A stretch of DNA of 64,000 nucleotides, taken from assembly GCA_023213315.1 (NCBI GenBank), contig JAKCPI010031631.1, positions 1-64,000 on the forward strand, given 5' to 3'. This DNA is from Euborellia annulipes. Its lineage: Eukaryota > Arthropoda > Insecta > Dermaptera > Anisolabididae. Below, one piece after another: positions 1-11,120 of this stretch (the first letter of the stretch is position 1; each line of letters starts with the position of its first letter). The notes below the pieces were generated by a model. The model did not search any database, was not told the DNA's origin, and worked only from the letters and a program-made list of their open reading frames with translations. The position numbers and the translations under genes were made by a program.

Positions 1-3000
1 GGAAGAAAATAAAAACAAAAGGAGAAGCATAAAGGGGAAACTCAACTGCGGGAACTGAGAAGATGCCTGTTGAGGTTAGACTTGAAAGTCTGAAGATTGT
101 AGGTTTTGGGGAAGATAGACGCAGGGAGCTTGTTCCAATCACGGGAGGTCATGGGGACAAAGGAAGAATGAAATTGATTTGTTCTGTTAGTCGTGATCTG
201 AACAGCATAGGGATGCTGGGAAGATGCCTCTCTTGTGTTCCGTGAATATGTTGCATTGGGTGGGATAATTGATTTTAATTCGGCAGAGCATTGACCATGG
301 TAATACCTGTAGAAGAGAGATAGTGAAGATACTCTTCTTCTATGATCTAGCGACTGTAGGGATGCAGTAAGGGTAGAATCACCTATCAGTCTAATTGCAC
401 GCCTCTGTATGGCTTCCAAGGAGGAGAGAGCGTCTTTCGACGCGCCTCGCCAAAGGTGGGAACAATATTCAAGACACGGCCGAATTTGGGCTTTATAGAG
501 GATTAGGAGTTGTTGGGAGGAAAAGTAACGCTTCGTTTTGAATAGGAAACCCAATTTCCTTGCGGTAGATTTAACCACAGAAGAGATGTGGTTGCTCCAG
601 GAGAGATCAGATGTAATTGTCACTCCCAGAACAGAAAATGAATCTTTGAACTCGAGACTATTATTGCTGTAAATAAGGGGAGGGCAAATCCTATTTTTTT
701 GTCTAGAAATTAAACAACATTGGGTTTTTTGGGAATTGAATTTTACTTGATTGAGGTTTCCCCATTCCTCCAAGAGACCAAGATCATCATTTATCGACGA
801 CACAGCCCCCAGACGACCAGTGGATGAGGTTTCACCAGTCCTGACAGAGTGCAGGGTACTGTCGTCAGCAAAGCAATGAATTGGGTTGGAGGTTACTCCC
901 ATGAGATCGTTAATGTACATAAGGAATAGGGTGGGAGAGAGGACAGAACCCTGGGGAACACCTGCGTTGATTGAATGCGGAATAGAAGACACACCGTCGA
1001 CTACAACCGAGATCTTTCGCTCCGTTAGAAAGCTCTTGATCCACTGGCACAGCTCAGAGGATAGGCCAAAAGATGGAAGTTTAGCATAAAGATTTTTATG
1101 CCATACCTGATCGAAAGCCTTCGAAATGTCAAGAGCAACTGCAATAGTTTCCCCTTTCATTTCCATGGCTTTGTTCCAGAGGTGTGTGACAAAGCTCAAA
1201 ATATCCCCAGTCGAACGAGCATGCCTGAAACCATATTGCCTATCATTCATCATTCCGAAATGTTCCAGATGATTTAAAATTTGAATGTTGAGGGCTTTTT
1301 CCATAATTTTGGATAGTATGGAGGTTATTGCGATTGGGCGATAGTTGCTGGGAAGAGAGGAGTCACCTTTTTTGGGAATGGGTTGAATATTCGCCAATTT
1401 CCAAGAGTCGGGAAAATTTCCCGAGGAAAATGAGAGGTTGAACAACCTGGATAATATTGGGACCAATTCAGGGGAACATTTTTTAATGACGATGGGGGGA
1501 ATACCGTCAGGGCCTGGGGATTTGTCGATTACTAGCTCCTTAATAACCTTTTTAATTAGTTTATTCCTAAAATGAATTTTATCCATTGAAATTTTATTGG
1601 AATGCTGGGTCGGAGGATCGCGACTATTGGCTTTATCGTCAATAGTAGAATTAGATGCGAAGAGAGAAGCAAAGATTTGGGCTTTTTCAAATGGGGTAGT
1701 AGCAATTTTACCATCAGGCAAATTAAGAGGTGGAAATGAAGATGAGGAAAAGTTACGGCCTACTGCCTTGGCCAAAGACCAGAAGCGTCGACTACCATTT
1801 GGGCAGGATGCCAATTGGTCGCATTTCCTCTGCTCGAAGGTCCTTTTAGCCTCATTGATGGTCTTCTGACATTGGGTTCTGGCCTTACGAAATCTATCCC
1901 ACTCCAACGGATCATGAGACAGTTTCCAGTTCTCATATGCTTGATTTTTGGCGCTAGTGGCTTTCACACATTGGACATTAAACCATGGTTTGGATTTTTT
2001 TCCCTTTTGATATATTTTAAAGGGTACGTACATTTCCATACCCATGATTATGGCGTCTGTGATAGAGTCAGCCGCCTGAGAAGCATTGGTTCCGTTGAAG
2101 CAGTAATCATTCCATGGAAAAGACGAATAGAAGATTCTTAGGTCATCCCATTGGGCTGAGTGGAATTGCCAAATTTTCCGGGGAGGGATGCGTTTTAGAT
2201 GGTTAGTGGGAGATGTCTTGAATACTACCGTGACAAGGGAGTGGTCGGAAGTGCCAAGAGGGGGGCTACTGAAGGAAAGTAAGAGTGTGGGTTGGAGGTA
2301 ATAAATAGGTCTAGAAGATGGGGGACATGTGTTGGATTGTCTGGAACACGTGTGGGTTCACCAATGATTTGGGTGAGGTCGCAAGAATCGCAAAAATTCT
2401 TGGCTGCTCTCCCTGCAGCATCGGTGGTGCCCGAGTATTTCAGCCAATCTTTGTGGTGAACGTTAAAATCTCCTAGGAAGGAGATTTCATTTGAAGGGAA
2501 TTTGGTTTGGATAGTATTGACACATTCTGTGAGGTGGTCGAAAAAGTAAGTATGGTTGCTAGCATTGGGGGAACGATAGATACAGCATAGGAAATGATTC
2601 GATGATTTGGCTGAGATTTTGAGCCATAGTATATCGAAATCGTTAGACTCGAGTTCATGCATTCTCCTACAGGAAACATCTGATCTTACATAGGCGCAGA
2701 CGCCTCCCTTAAAGCGAAACTTATCAAGGATATGGTAGTTAGGGTAATTAAGGTGAGGGGCTCCTGAGTTGTTTGCTGAAATCTGGGTTTCTCCAAGAAC
2801 AAGAATTTGGGGATTGGCTCGTTCGAGATGGTGGTGGACGGCATTAAGGTTTGAATTCAGTCCTCGAATATTGGTGAACTGAATTGTGAAATCCTGGTTT
2901 GGAAATTTAAGAGGATTTTTCCTCATAGAACCCGCGGGAGTAGCCTCCACCCGGAGATCCGAACGGGAGGCTAGTTTAACTCCGGAATATTTTACTCTCG

Positions 3001-3240
3001 CTGATTCCATGAGGATATTGTTAATTTGGTTTTTTTTTTTATGGAAGTAAGGGAAAAGTTACTGGATTGGCTCGGTGGATTTTGGGTTAATGGAGAAGGA
3101 AGGTCGGAGGAGAGTGAAGAGAAGAAAGAAGAGAGCCGGAATTCCTGGCCAGGGCCTGTATCTACGCTATGACTAGCATAGACACCAGAAACATGGATCA
3201 AAGGCATTAGTAACCAGATAACCATTCTTAAAGTGCCCAT
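1..3240 (-). mobile_element. Non-LTR retrotransposon (LINE), Jockey/CR1-like, cut by window edge at its 3' end
   Basis: On the minus strand an apurinic-type endonuclease is followed by a reverse transcriptase, the order of I/Jockey/CR1-group LINEs. The stop codon lies at 42-44; the 3' UTR and tail run off the start of the window. Sequence upstream of the endonuclease (about 3011-3240) has no recognisable ORF1 and is either 5' UTR, linker or a remnant of ORF1, so the upstream boundary is approximate. A SINE C core and a 35-nt poly-A follow from 3283. Base composition is clearly less AT-rich than the surroundings, as expected for coding DNA. It is the only extended protein-coding-like sequence in the window. 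Confidence 0.9.
42..3010 (-). pseudogene. LINE ORF2: endonuclease-reverse transcriptase, one frameshift
   Basis: The product would nick target DNA and reverse-transcribe the element RNA at the nick (target-primed reverse transcription). The N-terminal endonuclease part begins at ATG 3010-3008 and shows NIRGLN, LGETQ, a CIYRSPN block and GDFNVHHKDW, matching the catalytic Glu, Asp and Asn blocks of the family. Its last motif, SDHS, lies in the next frame just after position 2260, so the open frame is broken near 2260-2265, where a run of six G (six C on the coding strand) looks one base short. Beyond it the frame is open through the reverse transcriptase to the stop at 42-44. RT blocks in order are SPGPDGIPP, NYRPIAITS, YGFRHARST, ALDISKAFD (first catalytic Asp), GVPQGSVLSP and FADD (catalytic Asp pair; Phe in place of the commoner Tyr). 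With one indel repaired the frame spans about 990 codons, a normal ORF2 length, so the copy is young or the indel is a sequencing error. Confidence 0.9.
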
Positions 3241-3282
3241 TAGCCAAGTGGTGGTGTCTCATCCGGGCGATTTGCATCTACC

Positions 3283-3370
3283 ACCTAGAAACTTAGGCCA
3301 TTTAAGACTTAAACGATACTCATATTTGATTAATATATATTTATTGGGGTCCAGGCCCATTTATTTATAC

Positions 3371-3408
<38 letters not shown>
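3283..3408 (-). mobile_element. SINE C core fragment beside a 35-nt poly-A run
   Basis: CTTAGGCCATTTAAGACTT, an ATTAATATATAT stretch and GGGGTCCAGGC occur in the same order as in the fuller minus-strand SINE C copy at 52610-52866. The tRNA-like head is missing. Positions 3374-3408 are pure A and may be the tail of another retroposon. Just beyond, 3410-3450 ends in GGACCGCCATTG after a C run, resembling one end of a hAT MITE. Confidence 0.6.
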
Positions 3409-3409
<1 letters not shown>

Positions 3410-3518
3410 AGTGACCCCCCCCCCAAAATGTAAGGCTAGGACCGCCATTGACAGAAAGACAAGCAGACGTTATTATGAACGAATTATGTACAATAAATGA
3501 ATAATAATTTGATATAGG

Positions 3519-4573
3519 CAGTAGCGTAGCCAGGATTCTGCTTGGGGGGGGGGGGCCCAAAAGTTTTTGAACCCTCCCCCCCCCTTTTCCAAGAAACTTA
3601 AAGTGGAGAAATTTTTACTTTCTCTTACCTATGTATATATGTAATATATATATAGAGAGAAAGTATTGGATTCATGTCAAAAATTCGATGTCGAGATTTT
3701 GATGGATCTTCACGTTTTGAGGTCCCCTGAATCCAAAAAAGTGGTTTTCGCGACATGGTCTGTCTGTGTGTGGGTGGGTGGGTGGGTGGGTGTGTGTGTG
3801 TGTGTGTGTTCAATTTTAAGCATGAAGGAATTGAGCTACGAGGTTGAAATTTTATATTTAAGTTAAACACCCCCCGGGACCGGAAAAATAAGCTTTTAAT
3901 CAAAATCGGCCAAAGAGTACTAGTACTTTACTGATGTACTTTTTCAGTTTTTTTCGATTTTCTCAAAATTCGCTCTAACGATTTTGATTAAAATTCAAAA
4001 ATCAATTATTTTTTAGATACTCTTTCAAATGTATATTCTCGTTTTGCCCTCAAAATTGTTTGAAGCACACTTTACTCTTGTGCTTCATAGGAAAGATAGG
4101 AGAAATGGTTGCCATGGTTACAAAATATAAATATTTTCCCATACTTATAAATTTTACATCTGAATTCAAATATTCCCTACTGCCGGGAACTAAATACATG
4201 TCGACACAAAAAATCTGGTGTGACAAGCACAGTACACAACTTTCGATTACCGAAGGTAAGAGAAAGTTGTGTGCTGTGCGACAGTCACACCAGATTTTTT
4301 TAGATAATATAATAATTATAAATAAAAAACAAATAAAAAAGGAACTTTTTTTTTCTTGAAATTAAAAATAATTTTAATACAAAATTCGTAAATATTAGAG
4401 ATTTTTTCAATTATTTTTAAGTTTTTTTTTAGATTTTAAAATTTAGGAGAGTTAATAAAATAATTATTTAAAAAAAAAAAAAATCATTAGGGAAAACAAT
4501 AGGTATTTTTTTGTTTTGGTGAAGGCTTTGGGGGGGGCCCGGCCCCCTGGGCCCCCCCCTGAATACGCCACTG
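3519..4573. mobile_element. hAT-type MITE with 8-bp target duplication, containing a family A copy
   Basis: The element begins CAGTAGCGTAGCCAGG and ends in the inverted counterpart (reverse complement CAGTGGCGTATTCAGG). It is flanked by a perfect 8-bp direct repeat GATATAGG at 3511-3518 and 4574-4581, the target-site size of hAT transposons. Inside both ends are runs of 9-12 G or C. No transposase frame is present, so it is non-autonomous. Family A copy 3612-4301 occupies most of its interior. Confidence 0.88.
3612..4301 (+). repeat. Family A repeat, full-length copy 1
   Basis: Reference copy of a roughly 690-bp repeat found about a dozen times here. It opens with a hairpin (TACTTTCTC, TA-rich loop, GAGAGAAAGTA at 3616-3665), then TTGGATTCATGTCAAAAATT, a TG/TCTG microsatellite (3758-3808), a non-coding AT-rich body, and closes with a long hairpin at 4208-4300: AATCTGGTGTGAC, the AAAGTTGTG / CACAACTTT arms around CGATTACCGAAGGTAAG, then GTCACACCAGATT. 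The 99-codon open frame at 4060-4359 is shared only because copies are similar. Classification unknown; hairpins at both ends and no clear TSD recall Helitron-like or fold-back elements, but no proof exists. Confidence 0.85.
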
Positions 4574-5275
4574 GATATAGGTGACAAAAATCTCTTGTAG
4601 GCCGTATGCCAATAATTCGTTAAATAAAATAATAAATAATAATTTATTCGATATTGTCGGGTACCATTAAATATTTTAATATTCATAAAAGTATTCCGTG
4701 AATCAATCCAGTTTGATGAATTAAGGTTATGGTTTAAAAAAAAAAGCTGAATTTCAGATTACCAGTATTATTCATGACACAAAAAAAATGATGTTCTCAG
4801 TGAGTCCCGAAAAAATAGCGGCCCCTTTTCTGGGTGACGGGAAGAGATACGCTCCAGTGGGAGCCACATGAACGCTACAAGGTCGCCTCCTTGCCGAGAA
4901 AAAAGCGGAAACTAGACTCACTCAGATGTGGGAAAAAACTGCTATTTTTTTTCCTATTGCTATCGTGCAGCTTTAATGTTTTTCTTCCTGCACATAATTG
5001 TTGTGCATTTGCTCTTCTCTCTCTATATACTGTATATATAAAAAAATGACAATTTGCCATGATTTATCAAGATTTACAATCGTCATCGTTATTTTTTACT
5101 TTTTTCCCCCGACTACCTGAAAAATAATTTTGTAATAAACGTGTAGTCTTTTATTTTTTTTATAATTGGAGACTAATGGCGTAACATTTTGCTCTTATAA
5201 CCTAAAGACCTAAGCATGAATAAAAACAAATTTTACATTTTTGTTTTATTTAAAACATTGCAATGAGAGTTGCTA
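4574..5275. other. No gene seen; AT-rich unique-looking DNA
   Basis: A somewhat GC-richer stretch at 4810-4930 (containing GGGTGACGGGAAGAG) has no matching copy elsewhere in the window and no convincing reading frame. The rest is A/T-rich with short homopolymers. Confidence 0.5.
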
Positions 5276-5277
5276 AT

Positions 5278-5345
5278 ATAAAAAGGTTTCGGTGACGATT
5301 AGGACCCTCTTCAGAGCATTAGGGCTGTCATCATGAATATGAAAT
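5278..5345 (-). repeat. Single Penelope-type ribozyme-like arm
   Basis: On the minus strand, CTGAAGAGGGTCC is followed within 20 bases by a complementary half and CCGAAACC, then an AATAAA. This is the same motif order as in the fold-back elements at 21.6, 52.2 and 56.3 kb, but only one arm is present. Confidence 0.5.
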
Positions 5346-5691
5346 TAAGCATTTCAACTTACCATCAATATTTTTATTGGTTTTACATAGACCTTATGAA
5401 ACTATTACAAAAAAGATCATAGGATGTTCGTATATCTGACTGAAACGTAGGCTTGAATGTAACTAATAAACTAAATAAACATAGCTGCAAACGCTCTTTT
5501 CTTTCTTCCTTACTACATTTCTTATTATATTTGTGCATAATACAATCAATTATGATGATTTTGAATTGAATTATGAATTTAATTCATAAAACAAAAGCGA
5601 GTTAAAATGTCGAGCTATTTGAGATATTAATTTAGAGGCCACTCCTAGTTGACTATTCTTTCGCGATTGATTTCGTCTAATCGACATCATC

Positions 5692-5763
5692 TTGGGGGGG
5701 GCTTTGCCCCAAGGGGCTGGTTCTCATATTTAAAAAAAAAAATAAAAAAATTTAAAAAAAATA

Positions 5764-5799
<36 letters not shown>

Positions 5800-5819
5800 A
5801 AAATAAAAAAAAATAAAAA

Positions 5820-5859
<40 letters not shown>
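5692..5859 (+). mobile_element. Short A-tailed retroposon with 14-bp target duplication
   Basis: An identical 14-bp direct repeat, TAATCGACATCATC, flanks the insert (5678-5691 and 5860-5873). The insert is a 40-nt unique head containing GGGGCTTTGCCCC and CCAAGGGGCTGG, then about 130 nt of almost pure A broken by occasional T. A variable-length TSD plus an A tail is the mark of LINE-mediated retroposition. The head is too short to identify the source transcript; 5' truncation is likely. Confidence 0.85.
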
Positions 5860-5861
<2 letters not shown>

Positions 5862-5873
5862 ATCGACATCATC

Positions 5874-6278
5874 AGGTCAGCGTTGATTGAAGTAATTTTT
5901 TCAAACTTATTATTTAATTAAATCTTAAATAATAATTATTTTAACGAAAAATAAAGAGGTACAAAATGTATACTTAAAATTAGAGCATTGTTTATTTGTT
6001 TAAGGGGCTCATTGGAATAAATAAAAGGAGAATGAGAGATTTATAAACAACTTTTCTTTCTCTCCACTATAATGATAACCACAACAGAGTGTGGAGCACT
6101 TGTGGAGAAATTTTTATAAAATTTTAAATATAGTTTTATATTAATTTCTAAGTAAATGTCATTTTTTGATGAATTATTTGGTTCTAATTTTTCCTTCAAT
6201 TTGCTTTCGTTTAGTACAAATGTTTTATAACGGCCAAATTAAAGTCATTTTAAGTCTTTAAATTTACTTTTGGAGTAA
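5874..6278. other. No gene seen; AT-rich
   Basis: Nothing recognisable beyond short homopolymers and an ordinary A/T-rich composition. Confidence 0.5.
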
Positions 6279-6295
6279 AACGATTTTTTTTTTAA

Positions 6296-6633
6296 ATTTT
6301 ATTTTAAGGACCGTCTGCAAAAAATTAAATAATTTTGCGTATTATAAGTTTATTTGTAGATATTTCGATCTCAGAGAGATGGAATCATCCTCAGTATAAG
6401 AAAATCGTCACCTACTCCCATCCAATATGGCAAAGCAGATAAGAAAACCAAATTTTATAATCAGTCAATGACATATTGGATGGGAGTGCAAAACATCTGT
6501 GTCTTGTACTGAGGATAATTCCATCTCAGTGGAATCGAAATATCTACAAACAATCTGATAATACGCAAATTTATTTAATTTTTGTCAGACGGTCCTTAAA
6601 ATAATCTTCCATCCGGCCATCTACAATCAATTC
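6296..6633. mobile_element. Fold-back element with ribozyme-like arms, copy 1
   Basis: Two arms of over 150 nt are inverted copies: 6300-6450 (TTTTAAGGACCGTCTG inward) and 6455-6604. Each carries CTGAGGAT, a short self-complementary segment (ATTCCA / TGGAAT in the right arm) and CGAAATATC. The right arm is followed by an unpaired tail of about 30 nt (CTTCCATCCGGCCATC). Approximate direct repeats AACGATTTT... (6279-6295) and AATGATTTT... (6634-6648) flank it and differ by one substitution and T-run length. Same architecture as 21575-21799, 52155-52405 and 56330-56621. Confidence 0.75.
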
Positions 6634-6648
6634 AATGATTTTTTTTAA

Positions 6649-7300
6649 CTTTCCCAAAGTTTCTCTTCTTAAAATTTTGATAAAACTCTACCTAATCCTA
6701 TGGTGTTATTTTCAAGCCCCGGAGGTCACTCACTTCAATTTCAGATTATTATTTTTTAAAACTCTTCTTCAGAGTAGATTTTTTTTTACTTATATTTATT
6801 TTGAAAGTAAAATGATATCTAAAAAAAAAACTTTGCATGAAGAAGCGTAAACTAAGCTGACAATTATAAATAAAATATTCTCAATTTCTTATTATATTTG
6901 TGCATAATACCATTAATTATGATGATTTAGAGAAGAAGAAAAAAAAAGATGAGATAAAAGTGAAAGGAAGGATTACTCTGTGGAAAAAAGTTAAATTTTA
7001 GGACAATGTGCCTCTAATCAAATGCCTTCCATGCTATTGTTTTCAAAAGGCCAAAAGGTTGAAGCTTTTTATTATTTTAATCTTACGCAGCGTTTTTCTT
7101 CCTCTACCTTCTGGTCCGGTTGCTTAGTTATAAAAAATGTCTTTTAATATACAGTACATTAATAATTAAACTAATTAAGGTGGCGCCTCCAATATTTTTT
7201 TTCTTATTTCTAATATCTGATTGAAATTTTGAGGAAGTCAGCCAATAGGGTAATAATATAAATAAAATTCTTAATGAGGGTAACTTTTTGTTTCTGACTT
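6649..7300. other. No gene seen; AT-rich
   Basis: No repeat copy, long frame or RNA-like structure stands out. Confidence 0.5.
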
Positions 7301-7305
7301 GATTA

Positions 7306-7468
7306 TAGGTCTGTTCGTTTCGCTTGCTATTGCAGTATAATTTATACATTTTGCCCTGCTTTCTGTTCGTTTCATTTTTTGCACGCTAGGTGCACGCTAG
7401 CAAAACTTGCACCTTTTGACCAAGATAGTGTGAACTTTTTACAGTGGCAAGGGAAACGAACAAACTTT
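7306..7468. repeat. Inverted-terminal MITE, TTCGTTTC type
   Basis: Left end AGGTCTGTTCGTTTCGCTTG and right end GCAAGGGAAACGAACAAAC are inverted copies. An interior block (AAACTTGCACCTTTTGACC) recurs at 12530-12598 beside the same right end. No clear target duplication. Confidence 0.6.
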
Positions 7469-7516
7469 ATATCATGTATCAGAGAGCAACAGAGTTCTCA
7501 TTGTTTATTTAATTCA

Positions 7517-8118
7517 TTTTTACTTTCTCTTACCTAAATATGTTAATATATAGAGAGAAAGTATTGGATTCATGTCAAAAATTCGATGTCGAGATTTTGA
7601 TGTATATACACGTTTTGAGGTCCCCTGAATCCAAAAAACTGATTTTCGCGACATGGTCTGTCTGTCTGTCTGTGTTTGTCTGTGAACAAAATATCTCAAG
7701 AAAAAAAGTTACGAAGTTGAAATTTTATATTTAAGTTAGGCACGTGACACGAAGCTTTTGAACAAAATCGACCAAAAAGTACTAACTGATGCATTTTTAC
7801 AGTTTTTTCGATTTTCTCGAAATTCGCTTCAACGATTTTGATTAAAATTCAAAAATCAATTATTTTTTAGATGCTCTTTAAAATGTATATTCTCATTTTG
7901 CCATTCTTCTGAAGACCACTTTACTCTTGTACTTCATAGGGGGGGGGATAGGCGAAATGGTTGCCATGGAAACCAATATAAATATTTTCCCATACTTATA
8001 AATTTTACATCTTGAAATTCGAACGTACCGCACTGTCGTAAACTAAATACATGTCGACGCAAAAAATCTGGTAAGACACACACAGTGGGCTGTGCGACCA
8101 GTCACATAAGATTTTTTT
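7517..8118 (+). repeat. Family A copy 2
   Basis: Colinear with the copy at 3612-4301 from the opening TACTTTCTCTTACC hairpin to the closing GTCACATAAGATTTTTTT. The terminal hairpin is partly deleted (the CACAACTTT arm is missing), and a G9 run near 7940 interrupts the body. Confidence 0.85.
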
Positions 8119-8321
8119 CTTTGTTTAAGTTCTTAGATTTTTAGGCAATGAAGGATAATAATTAAGCTTAAAAGAGGATATTATTTATTTACTTATTTAT
8201 TGTTTTATTTTGTTGAATTCTTGTGTATTCTGTTGTGTTATTTTTTCTACAGTATTTTTTGCATATTTTTTATTTTTTCAGTAGCTACGAGTTTGATTTT
8301 TTTTTAATTTGATTAAAATCA

Positions 8322-8375
8322 TTTTTTAGCATTTGAGGCTATTTAGACGTGTTAATTTTATTATTTTATGTATAG
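8322..8375 (-). repeat. SINE C tail fragment
   Basis: TTTAGCATTTGAGGCTATTT is a decayed copy of the shared SINE tail motif read in reverse (GGCATCTGAGGCCATTTAGA). Confidence 0.4.
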
Positions 8376-8939
8376 TATTCTGACGCTTCTAAATACATTT
8401 GATGGAAGATGTAAATGTAGTAGTGTTTATTCCAGAAGTTTTAAAAGTTCGTCTTTTTTGATTGCTGGAAGGTAGACAACCCAAATGGCCAAACCACTTT
8501 TTCGATTAATTCCCCATTCCGTTCGATTCATCTACTTGAAAAAATACATTTTTTTTTATTCTATTCGTTTATAATAGAATTTAAAAAAATAAATATTATT
8601 ACCTAATCAACTTCTTTCACGAGTAAATTTTTAAATTACCTTATTTTATTTTTTAGAGTCATTCAATCGTTAAAGGTTCCGTTCTGTCTTGGCTTCCCTT
8701 AAGAAACTTTCTACAAACAAAATTTTCCTTTAACAAAATTAATTAAATTTGATTTATATTATATTGGTTAATATTAGCAAAGCTTGATCTTTTTTCTTCC
8801 TTAATTTCAATAATGCTCAAAAATCGTTAGTAGTAATAAAAACGATTATAAACATGTACTAATTTTTATTGAATTCGTTAATTAAAATTTTAGAAATTGC
8901 TTAAATTAAGTACCTATTCTAAACATAATTAACATTTAT
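8376..8939. other. No gene seen; AT-rich
   Basis: Contains only a short block (GACAACCCAAATGGCCAA, 8477-8494) that recurs in similar form at 12430 and 54743. Confidence 0.5.
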
Positions 8940-8947
8940 ATACTAGT

Positions 8948-9137
8948 CAGGGCCGGAACTAGGAGATTTTTTAGGGGGGGCAAAATTTAATTTGCCGCTC
9001 CCTCCTTAAAATTTTCTATACAAAATTCATATCATTTTACCTTTTTTTTAGTAAATCTTTCTTTAATTGCCGCCCCCTGATATCTGCCGCCCGGGGCACA
9101 GGCACCCACTGCCCCCCCCCTCCTAGATCCGGCCCTG
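8948..9137. mobile_element. hAT MITE, 190 bp, perfect 8-bp TSD
   Basis: Left end CAGGGCCGGAACTAGGAG and right end (reverse complement CAGGGCCGGATCTAGGAG) match at 17 of 18 positions. Direct repeats ATACTAGT at 8940-8947 and 9138-9145 are identical. Runs of G (left) and C (right) lie just inside. No coding capacity. Confidence 0.93.
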
Positions 9138-9145
9138 ATACTAGT

Positions 9146-9520
9146 TAAGTATTTTGTTACTATTCTTTATATCGCCTTTAAAATAATAACACATAGACAA
9201 CCTCTGCCTTTAGGAACATTTTTATTTTCATTTATTTTTCTATTCAGGGTCAAAGAATGGCCAAATTATTTTTTTATATTTTATTATTTAAGTTATAAAT
9301 ATTTTTGACAAGAGAATGGTTTTTAATGACCTGTTATTTATAATATGAAATTTTAATAATTATTAATTTTATTTTTTTTTAATAAACAAATTGATAAAGA
9401 GTAAAGTTAATTACTTTTTTGAAAAAAAAATTGTTTTTATGGTAGATATTATTTTTATAAAAATACTACGTATGTGTGATTATGAAACTAAAAGCCTGTC
9501 AGTGGAAACCTTGATTTTTA
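9146..9520. other. No gene seen; AT-rich
   Basis: Very A/T-rich, without recognisable repeats. Confidence 0.5.
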
Positions 9521-9524
9521 ATTT

Positions 9525-9600
9525 TTGTTTAGTCTTTTCAGCATCTGAGGCTATATAGATTTTAAACGAATATGAATATTATTTACAATATATTGAATCC
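9525..9600 (-). repeat. SINE C tail fragment
   Basis: TCTTTTCAGCATCTGAGGC followed by TATATAGATTTTAAACG matches the 3' portion of SINE C in minus orientation. It abuts the head of a plus-strand SINE B. Confidence 0.5.
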
Positions 9601-9601
9601 C

Positions 9602-9776
9602 CTTTACCTGTAGCTCAGGGCTAGAGCATTAGTTCCTCTACCAAAGTCAAGAGTTCGCATGTGACAAAATTTTATTTCATTTGAATTGGATACCAATCCA
9701 ATTGAAATAAAGTCTGAAGGGTCTAAATGGCCTTCGATGCCGAAATATACCTTAAATGAAATAAATAAAATAAATT
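9602..9776 (+). mobile_element. SINE B, near full-length, tRNA-derived
   Basis: The head is tRNA-like, with an A box in TAGCTCAGGGCTAGAGC and a degenerate B box in AGAGTTCGCATG, both needed for RNA polymerase III. The body follows with TGAATTGGATACCAATC, then the tail TCTAAATGGCCTTCGATGCC and an AAATAAATAAAAT end. Non-coding; mobilised by a partner LINE. The AGGGTTCG box has mutated, so this copy is probably not transcribed. Confidence 0.8.
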
Positions 9777-9897
9777 GATTTTTTAATAACCTTAATCGAA
9801 GGATTATATTCATTTTTCTATATTATAAGTCATATATTATTTTTTATGAAATCACTTCTTAAGATGATCCAAGAAAATCGAAATAAGTATCAAAATA

Positions 9898-9990
9898 TAT
9901 TTCAATTTAATTGGATACCAATAAATTGAAATAAATAGAGACGTGGTCAAAAAAGACGGTGCCGAAAAAGACCTTAAATAAATTTAAAAA
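9898..9990 (+). repeat. SINE B body and tail, head missing
   Basis: TTAATTGGATACCAATAAAT and GGTGCCGAAAAAGACCTTAA match the 3' half of the SINE B at 9602-9776; 5' truncated. Confidence 0.75.
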
Positions 9991-11120
9991 AAAAAAATTT
10001 AAGTAGCCCTAATACTTGACGACTCACAACTTGACTTGCATGGTTTTGTTTTTAAATGTTTTAATGCCGTTCCTAAACTTTTTGGTTCCCGGCTTCCCTG
10101 AAATAAAATCTATTTCATTTTTTCGCGGCTTTAATGTCAAAACATCTGTAATATTGTCAAATTTTTTCGGCCCACTGTAGCAGAGCCGCAGCTTATAGTT
10201 TCAGAATCCTACTAATGGGTAAGAGCAGCGTGTCCCACTTAACTTGTTAGATAGGCCGGTGTCAGTCAGTGCGCTAATAAGCTATTAGTATTAAAAATGT
10301 AAGCAATATTTTAGGCTCTTTAAATTGAATTTTGATAAAATATATGATGAAAGAAGAGACAAATATTCCATCCTATCGTTCTATATCAATCATTCAATTT
10401 ATTCCCATTCCATAGTAATTAAAAAAAAATTTGAGCCAATATAAAAAAGTGATAAAAACGAGAACGTAGAAACTGAAAGTGGAAGAGAATAAAATTACAA
10501 ATGGAAACCCGATTTTATTTATTATTAATAATTTTTTTTTTTTTACTAAAGGACAGATAGATATTTTATCTTGTGAGCGTGGGTGTTATAGATCTGGAAA
10601 GAAAGCTTGCTAGACAGGCAGGCAAGCAGCAGCAGGCAGGCAGGCAGGCATTTTTCTCGGGCCAATTGAAAGTGCCGACCGAACCACTACTTTCTCTCTC
10701 AGCAGAGTCTCTTCCGGGAGGAGAGGAGTTGCCTCCCTGCTGATAAGCTTGCCTCTAGCCGCTCCTCTCCTCACCAGGTTACCTCATTAATTGATTGTAA
10801 AGAGAGAATAATTATCCATTAGTCATCGTCAATAAAATAAAACTTGGCTTATTAAGCAGGAATCTAAGATTTATTTACTTTGAATCACCAGACGATAATA
10901 TAAGGTGTATAATAATAATAAATATATATTTATCGAAAAATAATTTAAAAAATTAACACACATTTTTATTCATTATTACTGGGTGGCACCTTTTTTTTAA
11001 TACTTTCTCTCTGTGCAACTAAAACTATTATTAAATAGCGTGGTAAAAATATTTACTTGATGAGATATAGTGGGATATATGAATGGATTCGTTTTGAGGT
11101 ATCAATAGATCAGAAGCTGA
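9991..11120. other. No gene seen; includes a GC-richer block at 10577-10800
   Basis: A region at 10075-10190 resembles worn hAT ends (CCTAAACTTTTTGGTTCCC, CGGCCCACTGTAG). 10610-10655 is a CAGG/CAGC microsatellite. 10660-10790 is a non-repeated GC-richer segment with a GGAGGAGAGGAG / CTCCTCTCCTC inverted pair. It could be a conserved regulatory element, but nothing proves it. Confidence 0.4.

Noticed and set aside
886..2141. Plus-strand open frames over the LINE
   Set aside because: They are antisense shadows of the reverse transcriptase frame.
5090..5130. Recursive splice site on the minus strand (TTTTTCAG|GTAGTC)
   Set aside because: Short, A-interrupted pyrimidine tract and a non-consensus donor (GTAGTC).
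5687..5872. Phe/Leu-rich minus-strand frame
   Set aside because: It is the translation of the retroposon's A tail.
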